From assembly GCA_963820545.1 (NCBI GenBank), contig CAWGAJ010000001.1:2604001-2668000 (forward strand): a stretch of 64,000 bases of DNA. The letters are read 5' to 3'. Under the pieces are notes generated by a model that was not told the origin of the DNA, did no database searches, and saw only the letters and a program-made list of their open reading frames with translations. Shown piece after piece: positions 16,932-27,752 of this stretch (positions are counted from its first letter, which is position 1; every line of letters begins with the position of its first letter). This DNA comes from CAWGAJ01 sp963820545. Lineage in GTDB: Bacteria; Planctomycetota; Planctomycetia; Pirellulales; Thermoguttaceae. The translations under genes and the position numbers were made by a program.

Positions 16932-17597
16932 TTACGGTTTGAACAACTCCACTTTGGTGGCGTGATCAATGTCGCAAGCGTTTCCTTCATCGGTATCAAT
17001 GTGCACTTCCAACTTGATGCCCTTGCCCACCCGGACCAAAAGATTCTCCAATACCGTGGTGCAGGAAGAGATTACACGCAATGACATGCGGTCCTTGTCC
17101 TTCACGTCATAGTATTTGGCGTCGGTCGGTCCCATGTGCACGTGCCGCTCGGCTCGGATCACGCCTTTTTTCAATTCCACCACGCCCTTGGGCCCTACCA
17201 TCACGCAGCCCGGCGTGCCTTCGATGTTGCCGCTGAGTCGAACCGGGATATCTATGCCCAGCGAAATGCCGTCGGTGAAGGCCAGTTCCACCTGACTTTC
17301 CGGACGCGTGGGCCCCAACACGCGCACAGTGGGCAACATCCTCCGCTTGGGTCCAACGATCATCACCGTCTCTTCCGCAGCAAAGTATCCTTCCTGATAA
17401 AGCTCTTTCATCACCGTCAGTTTGTGTCTGGCCTCGAACAGCGTTTCCACGTGCTCGTCGGTCAAATGCACGTGACGCGCGGAAACACTGATCACCAGGT
17501 TCGGTTTGCCGGGAGGGCCGCCCACCTGGGCCAGCACAATCTCCCGGACAATCTGTTCCACAACTTTTCGTTCGATAGGCGGGGAGGCAATACTCAT
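16932..17597 (-). CDS. pduL: PduL-type phosphotransacylase
   Basis: 221 aa from ATG 17597; the longer frame would translate the palindrome at 17623-17655. N-terminal helix PPIERKVVEQIVREIVLAQV is an encapsulation peptide; the two beta-barrel domains carry zinc motifs SARHVHLTDEHV and AERHVHMGPTDA. It exchanges CoA for phosphate on the acyl group and regenerates CoA inside the shell. First enzyme gene after the regulator. Confidence 0.93.
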   Translation of the reverse strand: MSIASPPIERKVVEQIVREIVLAQVGGPPGKPNLVISVSARHVHLTDEHVETLFEARHKLTVMKELYQEGYFAAEETVMIVGPKRRMLPTVRVLGPTRPESQVELAFTDGISLGIDIPVRLSGNIEGTPGCVMVGPKGVVELKKGVIRAERHVHMGPTDAKYYDVKDKDRMSLRVISSCTTVLENLLVRVGKGIKLEVHIDTDEGNACDIDHATKVELFKP

Positions 17598-17622
17598 GTT
17601 TATTAAGTTTTCAGTTCTCAAT

Positions 17623-17655
17623 TGTTGGGGTGGCAGTTTAACTGCCACCCCAACA
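17623..17655. repeat. 16-bp perfect palindrome between deoR and pduL
   Basis: TGTTGGGGTGGCAGTT, one base, then the exact complement. It lies between the regulator stop (17663) and the pduL start (17597). It is probably a repeat-family member that may separate expression of the regulator from the structural genes. Confidence 0.7.
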
Positions 17656-17662
17656 GAGATTT

Positions 17663-18430
17663 TCAATGTACGGTCGCCGCCACGTGCAAATTCACGCCGG
17701 CTGCCACGATTTTTTCACGCCACTGGGCGCTAATCCCCTCGTCCACGACAATGTGATCCACTTCCGCTAAAGGGCATAAATGGGTCAAACTCTGGCGCCC
17801 GAACTTCGAGCTGTCGGCCACGACGATCACCTCGTCGGCCGATTGCATCATCTGCTGTTCGGCCTCCACGATCAGTAAGTTGTTGTTATAAAAGCCTTCT
17901 TCGTTGATTCCGGCCACGCTGAGGATGGTTTTGCGCACCCGAATCATTGAAAGCATCTGGATGGCATGAGGTCCCCGGGCTACCCCCGTGCGCGGACATA
18001 TATTGCCACCTACCAATATTAGGTCGCTGCTGGTATCCGAGGCGAACAAATTCGCTACCGGCAGCGATGTGGTTACCACGTGAATAGGCCGGCCAACAAG
18101 CAGCCTGGCCAACTCGTAGGTGGTGCTACCTCCATCCAATAGTATTGTATCGCCATCCTCCACCAACCCTACTGCCTGGGCTGCAATGGCCTTTTTCTGC
18201 TCCCATTGCATGCCCTGTCGGGCATCAAAATGCGGGAGCATCGGCGAGTTTCCGGCATAAAGAACACCGCCATGAATACGCCGTACAGAGCCCTGCGTTT
18301 CCAAATACTCCACGTCGCGCCGCACGGTCGATTCCGAGACTTTTAAGCTTTCGGCCAATTCCGGCAGCGAGGCAAATCGCCCCACGCGAACCAGCTCTAA
18401 TAAACGACTACGGCGTTCTTCCGAGATCAT
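17663..18430 (-). CDS. DeoR-family transcriptional regulator
   Basis: 255 aa from ATG 18430 with GGGGAG 7 nt upstream. N-terminal DeoR HTH: ERRSRLLELVRVGRFASLPE and SESTVRRDVEYLETQGSVRR; C-terminal DeoR sensor domain (IAAQAVGLVEDGDTILLDGG, TTSLPVANLF). DeoR proteins often respond to sugar phosphates. First gene of the BMC operon, so probably its local and auto-regulator; PVM loci typically carry such a gene. Confidence 0.88.
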   Translation of the reverse strand: MISEERRSRLLELVRVGRFASLPELAESLKVSESTVRRDVEYLETQGSVRRIHGGVLYAGNSPMLPHFDARQGMQWEQKKAIAAQAVGLVEDGDTILLDGGSTTYELARLLVGRPIHVVTTSLPVANLFASDTSSDLILVGGNICPRTGVARGPHAIQMLSMIRVRKTILSVAGINEEGFYNNNLLIVEAEQQMMQSADEVIVVADSSKFGRQSLTHLCPLAEVDHIVVDEGISAQWREKIVAAGVNLHVAATVH

Positions 18431-18471
18431 GTCACTACTCCCCAAAGTAAATGTCCTGATGGATTAATTTC

Positions 18472-18501
18472 ATATTATGTCAAATATATGATAAATTACA
18501 A
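18472..18501 (-). promoter_or_regulatory. Candidate promoter of the BMC operon
   Basis: On the minus strand TTGTAA (18501-18496) is followed after 18 nt by TAATAT (18477-18472), about 40 bp before the regulator start, in an AT-rich stretch of 200 bp. No certain DeoR operator could be picked out. Confidence 0.35.
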
Positions 18502-18639
18502 GCATATTCCACCATAATAATGACGTAATTATTTCATTTATTGCAATAATCTTTGTCAAATTTATAACTCAATATGAAGTATTATCCCCCCACCCATTAT
18601 GCTGGGATTATGGAAACAGAACCTGGAAAAACCGGGATT

Positions 18640-19458
18640 TTATAGCTTTTCCAAGAAAATCCTTAGGTCATCGAAGAATTTTTCGGGCAGGGAATCGTTG
18701 TGATCGTGCTGAGGAAAGACAAAAAACTGCTTGGGCTCATTGGCGGCTTCAAATAACCGACGGCCGAACTTGATGGGTGCGATCGTATCGACCTGGCCGT
18801 GCATTTGCAAAAGCGGCCCTTTATATTTTGCAATCTGTCCGACGGCATCGAGCTTGGATCGCATCAGCCAGCGCACGGGAAAAATTGGATAATGGTACGC
18901 CGCCAGATCGGGAAGACTGGTAAAAGTGCTGATCAAGACTAGGCCTTTAGCGCCTTCCTTGGCTGCCAGATCGACCGCCACTGCGCCACCCAGCGACTCG
19001 CCCATCATGACAATATCCGACTCCTTAATATTCTCCCGTTTAGCCAGCCAAGCCCGGGCGGCCCGGGCGTCGGCCAAAACGCCTGCTTCATTTGGTTTGC
19101 CTTCGCTGCGCCCGTAGCCGCGATAGTCGAATATCAAGACCGAAGCCCCAAGGTCATGCAATTTTTCCATGATGTCCGCCCGATTCGTCACGTTCCCGGC
19201 ATTGCCGTGACAAAAAAGAATCACTGCTTTGGGCGAATCATGCGTCACGTACCAGCCGTGGAGTTTTGTGCCGTCGGCCGCCTGGAAAAAGGCATCTTCG
19301 AAAGACAATCCCATCGGATGCCAGTCGCCTTGAGGATATCGCGATGGAAAGAAAATTAAAAAATCTTCGAGAAACATCAGGCACACCATTAGGGAAAGAT
19401 AAATGATCGCCAAAAAGCGGATTGACCGAAGGATCATACGGCACCAAGACTTTTTCAC
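18640..19458 (-). CDS. Alpha/beta hydrolase, membrane-anchored
   Basis: 272 aa. N-terminal hydrophobic helix (FLAIIYLSLMVCLMFLEDFL) then an alpha/beta hydrolase of the BEM46/ABHD13 type: oxyanion FCHGNAGNV, nucleophile Ser in MGESLGGAV, acid Asp in MHGQVDTIAP and His in PQHDHND. GTG start with GGGAG upstream. Substrate unknown; members act as esterases or peptidases. Confidence 0.8.
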   Translation of the reverse strand: MKKSWCRMILRSIRFLAIIYLSLMVCLMFLEDFLIFFPSRYPQGDWHPMGLSFEDAFFQAADGTKLHGWYVTHDSPKAVILFCHGNAGNVTNRADIMEKLHDLGASVLIFDYRGYGRSEGKPNEAGVLADARAARAWLAKRENIKESDIVMMGESLGGAVAVDLAAKEGAKGLVLISTFTSLPDLAAYHYPIFPVRWLMRSKLDAVGQIAKYKGPLLQMHGQVDTIAPIKFGRRLFEAANEPKQFFVFPQHDHNDSLPEKFFDDLRIFLEKL

Positions 19459-19520
19459 ATATTTACTCCCGCAATGATCATTTTTATGGCATTATTACAT
19501 ATTTCCGACACAAAACACAA

Positions 19521-19556
19521 CGACCTCGCGCCGAGGTGGTTTCCGGCGCGAGGTCG
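19521..19556 (-). terminator. Intrinsic-type terminator after the DUF1571 gene
   Basis: A 13-bp perfect stem (CGACCTCGCGCCG and complement) with a 10-nt loop, followed on the minus strand by TTGTGTTTTGTG, 27 bp after the stop at 19583. Confidence 0.65.
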
Positions 19557-19582
19557 TAGGGGTTTATCATAACAACCGTGGA

Positions 19583-20500
19583 TTAGCGGAAGTGGTAATT
19601 GGGATTTTTAATGTCGAAATCGGCGTCGGTAAATCCGTTATTGAGTTTTACGTTCACATAGGTGTATTCCTCGATCAACTCCGGCGGCCCGCCGGGTTCT
19701 TTGGGCCATTCGTACGACTCGTAGCGGATGGGGATATTCAATTCATCATCGACGAAGATCCGGGCCAGGTTGAAGATGAAGTTGCGCCGCGGCACGGGAT
19801 GCACCACTTGAATACAGGTGCAAACGCGGTTATTGATCTTTGCATTTTTGAAGAACTTCACTTCGCATTCGCCGTACTTAACGTCCTGTTCGGCCACCTG
19901 GACCAAGCGCCGGGTAAGATTCAGGATACCCAACTCGGTGAGCGGATAACGTTGGCCCTTCATGGCGATCGGACCGTCCGGTTTAATGTTAACCGTGCCG
20001 AACATCTTATCCTTGATGCCGGTTGTGTGCGCCCACATGTTGCCGTTATTCGCGCCCTCGACAAAAATCACTTCCTGGCCTTTGGGCGTAGTGAGGAAAT
20101 ACATATATACGCTAAATGGTTTGTGCCGGACTTTGATGAACATGTGTTCGTAATCGTTCAGTTTTCCTTCAATCCGTTCGTGTTTTACCAGCGTGGCGGA
20201 GTAGTCTTCGAGCTTTTCGATGTTGCCCGTGCCATCGTAAGCCCAGCGCAAGGCCGGCATAAGCGGATGTTCATTAGCTTGGGCTGGACCTAGCAGCGGT
20301 GCGGGCGCCTGCGAAAGAGCTTCGGCGCGTTCGGCAAGCTGATAGGCCGGTTGCGGGGCGGAAGACCGCTGAGAGACCGCGGGAATAATGCCTTTTGCAC
20401 TCGGGTCTGCTGAAGCTTGCGCCCAAACCAAAGAGTTAGGCAAAGAACATGCCAGCAATATTAGCAATCCCAGGCCCCGGAATATTTTACATAGTAACAT
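19583..20500 (-). CDS. DUF1571 secreted protein
   Basis: 305 aa from ATG 20500 (GGAGGG 6 nt upstream), which gives a clean signal peptide (FRGLGLLILLACSLPNSLVWA). The core LEDYSATLVKHERIEGKL, KVRHKPFSVYMYFL and KGQEVIFVEGANNGNMWAHT is the DUF1571 pattern, common in planctomycetes. Related in fold to lipoprotein-type outer-layer proteins; function unknown. Confidence 0.75.
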   Translation of the reverse strand: MLLCKIFRGLGLLILLACSLPNSLVWAQASADPSAKGIIPAVSQRSSAPQPAYQLAERAEALSQAPAPLLGPAQANEHPLMPALRWAYDGTGNIEKLEDYSATLVKHERIEGKLNDYEHMFIKVRHKPFSVYMYFLTTPKGQEVIFVEGANNGNMWAHTTGIKDKMFGTVNIKPDGPIAMKGQRYPLTELGILNLTRRLVQVAEQDVKYGECEVKFFKNAKINNRVCTCIQVVHPVPRRNFIFNLARIFVDDELNIPIRYESYEWPKEPGGPPELIEEYTYVNVKLNNGFTDADFDIKNPNYHFR

Positions 20501-20900
20501 GAAAGGCCCTCCATGTGGGGCATGGCCACGGTTAGTTGAAGATCGCCCAAAAGACAAGCGACTTAGCGATGCCCGGTTATCTTCCTTGAAATTATCCTTC
20601 ATGTAAAATTAAATTTCATTTACTGCAATTCCCGTGCCGCAGAAATCTACATCGACTCTACGAAAAAGATTCGCCAACGGAATCCTGTGTACGAATTGCA
20701 TCTGCGTTTAAAGCTTTTAAAAAAAGCCGCTATTCTATAGTGTCTCTACCTGGAGGTTATCGCAAATCCTTCTGGATAGAATTACAATGTTTCTTTTCCT
20801 AGGGTCGGCTTGCCCAACCGTTTCTTCAGGCCCTATCAAGAGATCCGCCAATAATCGATACATTTTACCTATTTTTAACTTCCCTGGGGAGGGCAGTTTT

Positions 20901-21554
20901 TTGACATTTAGCAAGATTAATATTACGCAGATTTTGTCGATCCCGTTCGAGGAAAATGCCTATGTAGCACAAATGCAGGGCCGAAAAGACTGCTTGATTG
21001 TCGATCCGGGTTTGGAACCGGATAAAATCATCGACTACCTGGATAAAAGGGGCTTAAACCCCTCTGCTATCCTGAACACTCATGGCCATAGCGACCATAT
21101 CGCAGGCAACCAGGCCCTGAAAAATCGCTGGCCCGAGTGCCAACTGGTCATCGGCGCTGCCGAGGCGCCCAAGCTTACCGATCCGCGATTGAACCTCTCG
21201 GCGATGTTCGGTTTTCCTTTGATCAGCCCGCCGGCGGATGTCACGCTGAAAGACGGCGAGATGTATACCGCCGCGGGAATTCGCCTGACCATCCGCGAGA
21301 TTCCGGGCCATTCTTCCGGCCACGTGATTTATCTGCTCGAAGACTCTGATCCCATGATAATTTTTGTGGGCGACGTGATCTTCGCCGGCAGCGTCGGGCG
21401 CACCGATTTTCCCGACGGCGATTTTGACAAGCTGGCCGAGGGTATTCGGACGAAACTATTCACCCTTCCCGATAACACCGTTCTCCTTCCCGGCCACGGT
21501 CCAGCAACTACTGTAGGCGAGGAGAAGCGCAGCAATCCATTTGTCGGCGAATAG
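20901..21554 (+). CDS. Metallo-beta-lactamase-fold hydrolase (glyoxalase II-like)
   Basis: 217 aa if started at TTG 20901, preceded by GGGGAGGG; an in-frame ATG at 20787 would add 38 residues not expected in the family. Metal-binding motifs: THGHSDH, the His in IPGHSSGH, the Asp in VGDVIFAGSVGRTDF, and LPGHGPATT. The order and size fit small glyoxalase II/rhodanese-linked MBL hydrolases. Substrate is probably a glutathione- or other thiol-ester. Confidence 0.85.
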   Translation: MTFSKINITQILSIPFEENAYVAQMQGRKDCLIVDPGLEPDKIIDYLDKRGLNPSAILNTHGHSDHIAGNQALKNRWPECQLVIGAAEAPKLTDPRLNLSAMFGFPLISPPADVTLKDGEMYTAAGIRLTIREIPGHSSGHVIYLLEDSDPMIIFVGDVIFAGSVGRTDFPDGDFDKLAEGIRTKLFTLPDNTVLLPGHGPATTVGEEKRSNPFVGE

Positions 21555-21558
21555 TAGT

Positions 21559-21577
21559 CCGCACACGCGGTGTGCGG
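21559..21577. terminator. Hairpin between convergent genes
   Basis: CCGCACAC GCG GTGTGCGG, an 8-bp stem with a 3-nt loop between the convergent MBL and Gfo/Idh genes. There is no clear U run, so it may be a repeat rather than a terminator. Confidence 0.4.
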
Positions 21578-21622
21578 GATCGGCACACGGAGTGCTCCGC
21601 CTGGGAACGAGAACAATAATCG

Positions 21623-23081
21623 TTAGACTTCACCGGCCGCGGGCACCACGAACGGTTTGCGGTATTCGCGCGTGAGAAATTTGTTCGCCATTTCATTGCC
21701 GGGGAAGGTTTCGCTTGCCGAATCGAACGTCAATTGCGGGCCGACACAGAGTTTGATTTCGTCGATCTTAATGTCGTTGTCCGTCAGATGGGCCGTCACG
21801 CGGTCAAAGGTTTCCGAGGCGTTTTCGTTGCTCTTCACGTCGGCTAGTTGTTTCTTCAGATCCGCAACGGTCATTTCCTGGCCGAGGCGATAAGAAATAT
21901 TGCTCGTGTGACAGAGCGCGCTGGAAAGATGACCTTCCAGGACGTCGGCGTTCAGGTCTTCGATCTTTCCGCTGCGCACGGCCTTGATAAAATTGCCGTG
22001 ATGATCGCCGTTGCCGTTGAATTTTTCCACCAGTTTCCCATTCAGATCAAAAGCCGCCCCTGAGGTATATTCGGTCATTGCTATGTAGCCCTCTGAACCA
22101 TAGAAAATCACGCCGACCCTCGCGCCTTTCAGACCGCCGGTTTTCAGCCCGCGCACCTCGAAAATCAGGGTTTTGCCGTCATCGGGATATTCATGGATTA
22201 TAACCATGGTATTGGGCGTTTCGCCGGCGTCTTCATAGCCCAAGCGTCCGCCGTAACTAAAGACCTGCTTGCTTAAGCCCCTTTCGCCCAGTCCCCAGAG
22301 GGCGATGTCCATTTGATGGATACCTTGGTTGCTCAAATCTCCGCCGCCGTACGGCCATTGCCAGTGCCAGTCGTAATGAAATTTTTTGCGGGTAAGCGGC
22401 AGAATGGGCGCCGGCCCGGACCAGAGGTCGTAACTCACGCTTTCCGGAACTTTATAATCGCCGCGCGGTCCGATCGACTCGCGGGATTTGTAGCACAAAC
22501 CCCGGGCGAGTTTCACTTTGCCGATCTTGCCCGCACGGATATATTCGATAGCATCGATGGTTCCGCGCATGGAACGGCATTGGGTGCCGGCCTGGCAGAT
22601 TTTGTTGAGTTTGCGCGGTCTCGACAACGCGGCGACCTTCGCTGACCGTGTAGCTTACGGGCTTTTCCACGTACACGTGTTTGCCCGCCTGCATGGCCCA
22701 AATCGCCACCAAGGCATGCCAGTGGTTGGGAGTTGCCGTGGTGACGATATCGACCGATTTGTCGTCCAGCGCCTGGCGCAGATCCTGCACGAATTTTGGT
22801 TTTCGTCCCTGCACCTTGGCGATCTCTTCGGCCCGCTTTTGTCCGACCTCCTCATCGGCGTCGGCGATATAGGTAACTTCGGTATCTTTTCGCCTTGCAT
22901 AGGCCTGCAAATGGGTTTTACCCTGACCATTAACACCCACCACGGCCACGCTGAGTTTTTCATTAGGACTGGTGCTTTGCTTTTCTTCCTGAGCAAAAAG
23001 TTTGCCCGCGGGCAAGACCGCCATCGAGGCTGCGGCCAATAAAGAATCTTCCAAAAATTGTCGCCGTGTGTATCGAGCCAT
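21623..23081 (-). CDS. Gfo/Idh/MocA oxidoreductase with Tat signal, frame-shifted
   Basis: Two frames make one gene. The N-terminal part (start ATG 23081) has a Tat-like signal (ARYTRRQFLEDSLLAAASMA) and a Rossmann fold (LSVAVVGVNGQGKTHLQAY) with YVEKPVSYT. Near 22615 the frame shifts: VVETA continues as RKLNKICQAGTQ, with one base missing in a GC stretch. The C-terminal part has the Gfo/Idh fold (GGGDLSNQGIHQMDIALWG). About 485 aa when joined. Substrate unknown; secreted Gfo/Idh proteins are abundant in planctomycetes. Confidence 0.8.
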
Positions 23082-23180
23082 GAATAATTCCATCCAGGTG
23101 GGACGATTAATAATTGGATACTATGGGAAAACGATCCTTATAATCTAACCGATTACTGATGCAATTGGCAAGCAGGCAGA

Positions 23181-23966
23181 TTAGGCGTAACGGGCCATAA
23201 AACGGTCCATCAGTGCGGGCGAAAGGCGGCTGAGCCAACAGAGGATTTTCCCCAGTCCATAAGGGATGATTTCGTGCCGGCCGCGGCGCATGGCCTTGAC
23301 CATCGCCCGGGCAACTTCCTGGGCACTGATCTGCCGGTGTTTAGGCCAGGCCGGCTCAACGCCCCCCTCCAGCACGCCATCAAAAAATTCGGTTTTGGTC
23401 GGACCGGGGCTTACGACCAAGACGTCGATTCCATAACGCGAAAACTCCGCGCGGATTGCTTCACTGAATCCTTGTACGGCGAATTTGCTCGCGCTGTATT
23501 CGCTTCTGTAGGGGATGCCGCGATGTCCCACAATGGAACTGACGTTTACGACGATCGGTTTGACGCCGCTTTTCAACAGCGGCAAAGCCAAGCGGGTCAT
23601 TTCCGCCAAGGCGAAAAAATTGACCTCGAAAACGGTCCTGAGCCGTTGCGAATCGGTATGTTCAAAAAGTCCCAGCGCACCGATGCCGGCATTGTTGATC
23701 AAGATATCCAATCCGCCGTAATGCGATTGCACGGTATCGACGACGCGCTGCCGGATTTGCGGATCGGTAATGTCGCCGGTTACAGCGACGATTTGCCGCT
23801 CGTCGTCGGCGGCATCGCTTACCAGTTGGCGCAGGTGATCTTCACGGCGGGCCGTGACCACTAGTTTCGCGCCTTCGCGCAGAAGTTCCAACGCCACCGC
23901 CCGGCCGATGCCGCTGGATGCCCCGGTAACAATTACTCGACTGTCTTTTATTTCTCGCTTAGACAT
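23181..23966 (-). CDS. Short-chain dehydrogenase/reductase
   Basis: 261 aa, classical SDR: VIVTGASSGIGRAVALELL, LINNAGIGALG, catalytic Ser in VNVSSIVGH and YSASK. The C-terminal 40 residues are basic and hydrophobic, possibly membrane-associated. Substrate not predictable. Confidence 0.88.
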   Translation of the reverse strand: MSKREIKDSRVIVTGASSGIGRAVALELLREGAKLVVTARREDHLRQLVSDAADDERQIVAVTGDITDPQIRQRVVDTVQSHYGGLDILINNAGIGALGLFEHTDSQRLRTVFEVNFFALAEMTRLALPLLKSGVKPIVVNVSSIVGHRGIPYRSEYSASKFAVQGFSEAIRAEFSRYGIDVLVVSPGPTKTEFFDGVLEGGVEPAWPKHRQISAQEVARAMVKAMRRGRHEIIPYGLGKILCWLSRLSPALMDRFMARYA

Positions 23967-24075
23967 TAAATAAAAAAGGGATTCGGGATTAGAGATTAGT
24001 AATTATCTTCCTGAAAAGTTTAACTCTTATGCCTTTCCAGCGGAAGAGGAGATTTCCTTGGGCGGAAATAATGAA

Positions 24076-27000
24076 TTATCCGCCGAGAGCCTTCTTCTCG
24101 GGCAATACAGGGAAAGAAGCTAGCGGCGCATGGCAAGTATCAGGGCTTGTTTGATAATCTTGCCACCATTGGACCCATTGTTGCCAGGTGATTTGCAGTT
24201 CGGTAAACAGTAGTTGGGAGCGCGCCGGCGCGGGCATGATAAGCGGCGGATTTCCCGCGACGACTTGGGGAGCAACGGCGTGATTTTCCAGAAGATCGTA
24301 AAACACCTCGGCGGCCAAGGCCGTGTCAAGATAAACGGATATTCCCCGCTCGTTGATATCGTATGCCGCCAGAGGCGGAGAAAATGCCGACTGGATTTGT
24401 TGGCCCACGAGCAACACCCCGGCCGACTTGTACAGTCCGAGTATCGCCGAAACCGGCGCCTGCTGCTGTTCCACCGGCAAACGCCTGGCCCAACCAGCCT
24501 GGAGGACATTTCCCGTCAGCCATCCGGAGTGGAGTTCCAGGTCGATGATTATGTCATTATTTGCGGAATTCGCGCGGGCGAATAAAATCCTCACGCGATT
24601 GGTAGCCAGGCGAATTTCCCTCGCGCTTATGGCCTGGGCATTTTCCCCTTTGCTTGCCGCCAGCAAGGCCAGGAAATCGCGCTGGATGTAGCGGCGAATC
24701 GACATCTGGAAACGCTCAAACGCGCGGAGATATTTCCGCACCGGCTGCCAGTTGCCGCTTTGGCGGGCTTTGCGTTCGGCACGCCGCAGTTTGGCGAACA
24801 ATTTGGGCAGCGTTCCCGAATGAACTCCGGGCTTAAGCAGCCGGACCATGGTTTCGCCATGCTTGCCGATAACCACCGGGCTGAGGTCTTGCTTGCGATT
24901 GGCCGCGTAGAGGCGCCAATTTTCCTTCAATTCCCAGACCAGAAAGCCGAAGATGCCGGGAATGCTGAAAATCACGGTCGAAGCCAGCGTCCAGGCCCAG
25001 CCTTTTTCAATTCCCATTCTTATTTCCAGAATGCCGGCCAGGTGCGGAATGAGCGGCACCAACAGTTTGTGCGATACAGTTACCACCGGGAAGTGTTTGA
25101 TGGGATTGATCTGCGGCTCGATCAGCAAGGTGACGCAAAATCGCACGAGATAAGCCACCACGAACCAGATCACTCCCAAACCGCCTTTGAGGCATAAGTC
25201 CACGGTGGTTTCCCCGCTGCGGAAGCGGAGCCACTCGTCCACACTGTACATAAAGCGTTCCAGGGCTTCTAAAACACCCTTGAAAAAGTCAACCACCAGC
25301 CAGAACAGTCCCATGAAGAAGCGCATGCCGTAGCGATTCCAGGTTTGTACGGCCCAATCGAAGACCATTTCCTCGAGATTGCGACCCATGCGGGAGTTGA
25401 ACAGTAAATTCGCGATCAAGAATATTATTGCCGCGTTGGTCAATGAATCGCGCCAATTAACTCCTTCCAGCGGAAACACCATCCACGCCAAGGCCGACCA
25501 AAACGCGGGCTTGATGAGAAATCTTAAAGATAACCTGAATAGCGGACTAAGCAATATTACCTGTACGACGTGCGAATGAATGATCCGCCAAAGCGGCATA
25601 AAAAAAGATTCATCGGCGCAGTACCAAGCGTCCTTGAGCGATTGCCAAACTAACTTGCGGAACCATCTGAGGTTTACTAGTCCGAAAAGAAATATTCCCC
25701 ATAGTAGGGTCGAACCGTAATTTTCATACGCATGGACTTCTTCATTGAATATGGCAAGAAGATGATACAGCCCCTTATGAATCAAAAAAGCGCCGCCAAA
25801 AGGCACCGCCAGGTTGAGCGTGAGGAAGCGGCCGATGCGCGTGCCAAAGGCCAGGGAACTGATCTGCTGCATCCAGCGGAGATAGAACTCGGCCGGCCGG
25901 TACACGCCGTCGAGCGACTCTCCCAGGCGGCGGTCGGCCTGCAAGAGCGGATCGCCGTAAATCAGCGTGCCGGGACCGGGAATATCGGGCAGCTTCAGCG
26001 CGTTGCGCGACAGTGCGTCGCGCAAATCGCCCAGGGTGAGAAAGCCCCGTTCCGCCACCTGATCCAGTAGTTCTTCCACGAGTTTTTTTCGGGCGATTTG
26101 TTCGGGCAAATTGCTCGGCTTCAGGCCCACTGCTTCCAGCGCGTCGGTCATCAGCGGCCGGAATTGATCGCGCAGCCTGGCCTCGACGCGCTCCAGGGCG
26201 GCGCGGATCAGCGATCCCAACTGCTTGCGTTGCAATTCGGAAAGTCGCACGGCGGCCAATCGCCGCTCGGCCGAGCGAAGATGCTGACAGGCAAGCACGT
26301 ACGCGCTGGTTGGGCAAGGGCCGTTTGATCGGCCGCCGGCCGAAGGAGAGCAGCCACTCGGCCACGTCGACCGTGGAAATCTCCCTTTCGTGGGCGATGC
26401 ATACTTTTTGCAGATCATACAGCAAACGGGCCTCGGCCGTCCAAAAGCCGTCGCTGGTAAGTTGGACCAGCGACCGCAGCGAATCGTGCCAAGGCTGCGG
26501 CGCATCGCCCTTAAGTTCCAAGGCGGCTTGCAGCCGGCCAATCAATCGGTTTATGTCTTCCTTCAGGGTGATTTGCGTCCGGCTGATCATCTCCGGCGGA
26601 CTACAGTGCAAAGCCTTCATGTGATAAATCGCCGCACCCACCGCGTTACCCAGCGCGGCCGGCCGCCGAGCCTTGCGCATCAGTTTACGGTATTTCGTCG
26701 GTGAAGCCGCTTCCTTCCTCGGCTGAATTACCGAGGGCGATTCGTCGCTGCTTTCCTCTTTAGATTCCCGATCCTCCGGGCCCGTGTCATCCGCGGGATC
26801 AGGGGCGTGCAAAGGGCGCGTGGTCAAGAGCAGCCATTGGGCATCCACGTCTTGATACAATACCGCCGCCGCATCCACGCCTTCGAGCGCGGGAAAAAAA
26901 TGCGGCAGGGCCTGGGCGCGAAATATCGTAATTCCCAAAACACGGCGGCAAATTCTTCATATACGCTTAGATCATCGCGCGGAGTAAATAAATAACCTTC

Positions 27001-27501
27001 CTGACCAAGCACGGCGCGGATCTCGTCGAATTCCACTTCTCCGAGCTGATGAATCCGCCGCCGTAAAGCCGACTGATGCAACTTTCCCTCGGCAATGCTC
27101 TGTTGAATCGCGATATGCACCCGGGCGTGGAACAACATCCGCCAGCACTGCACCAATGCAGTCCCCGCCGGCATTTCCTGCAATTTTTGCGGATTAGGCT
27201 GGGCAAGGAGAATGAATTTGTCCGGCAGAATCTCGTCGGGGTTCAATCCAATTTCCTCGGGCTCGACAATACTAAGCAGATTATGCTGGTCGATGATGTA
27301 TGTTTTTCGATGCGGCACGCGAAAGGCAAATCCCGTCAATCCCCGATCCTGTTTTATGACGCGGCGGAGTATTCGCGGCAGAATAAATCGCGCCCTGGGG
27401 TCGGATGTGCGAATGGCCTGCTCCAGCTCGGCCAGTGTGATGGGGGCTTCGAGAAGATCGGTCTGATTCTCGCGACTGACGGTTTGTTTGAATGAATCCA
27501 T
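24076..27501 (-). CDS. Large multi-pass membrane protein, frame-shifted
   Basis: Three overlapping frames (26824-27501, 25775-26938, 24076-26541) read as one protein of about 1140 aa. Shifts are near 26930 and 26320. The N-terminal 600 residues are soluble and charged; several hydrophobic helices follow (LTLNLAVPFGGAFLIHKGLY, STLLWGIFLFGLVNL, AAIIFLIANLL), then a soluble C-terminus. No named family; such long membrane proteins recur in planctomycetes. Function unknown. Confidence 0.6.
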
Positions 27502-27752
27502 CCGCTGTTCGTCGATGGGATTAAATCCTTTTCCGGTAAATTTTCAGTATATCTCCCGCAAAAATGTCGTAAACAGGGATAATCAAGGGACAATCGGGGA
27601 GACCGATATTTGGCGCAACTCCTTTTGATATAATAGGTTAAAGCAATTGTTATGGAAAAAAATATCCTCGAAATGCTCTTTTCTCAGGTCGCATAAAACA
27701 TTAAACTCTCCCGCCTTTGTGTCCCCTCGTCTCTATTGCCAAGGAAGGCAAC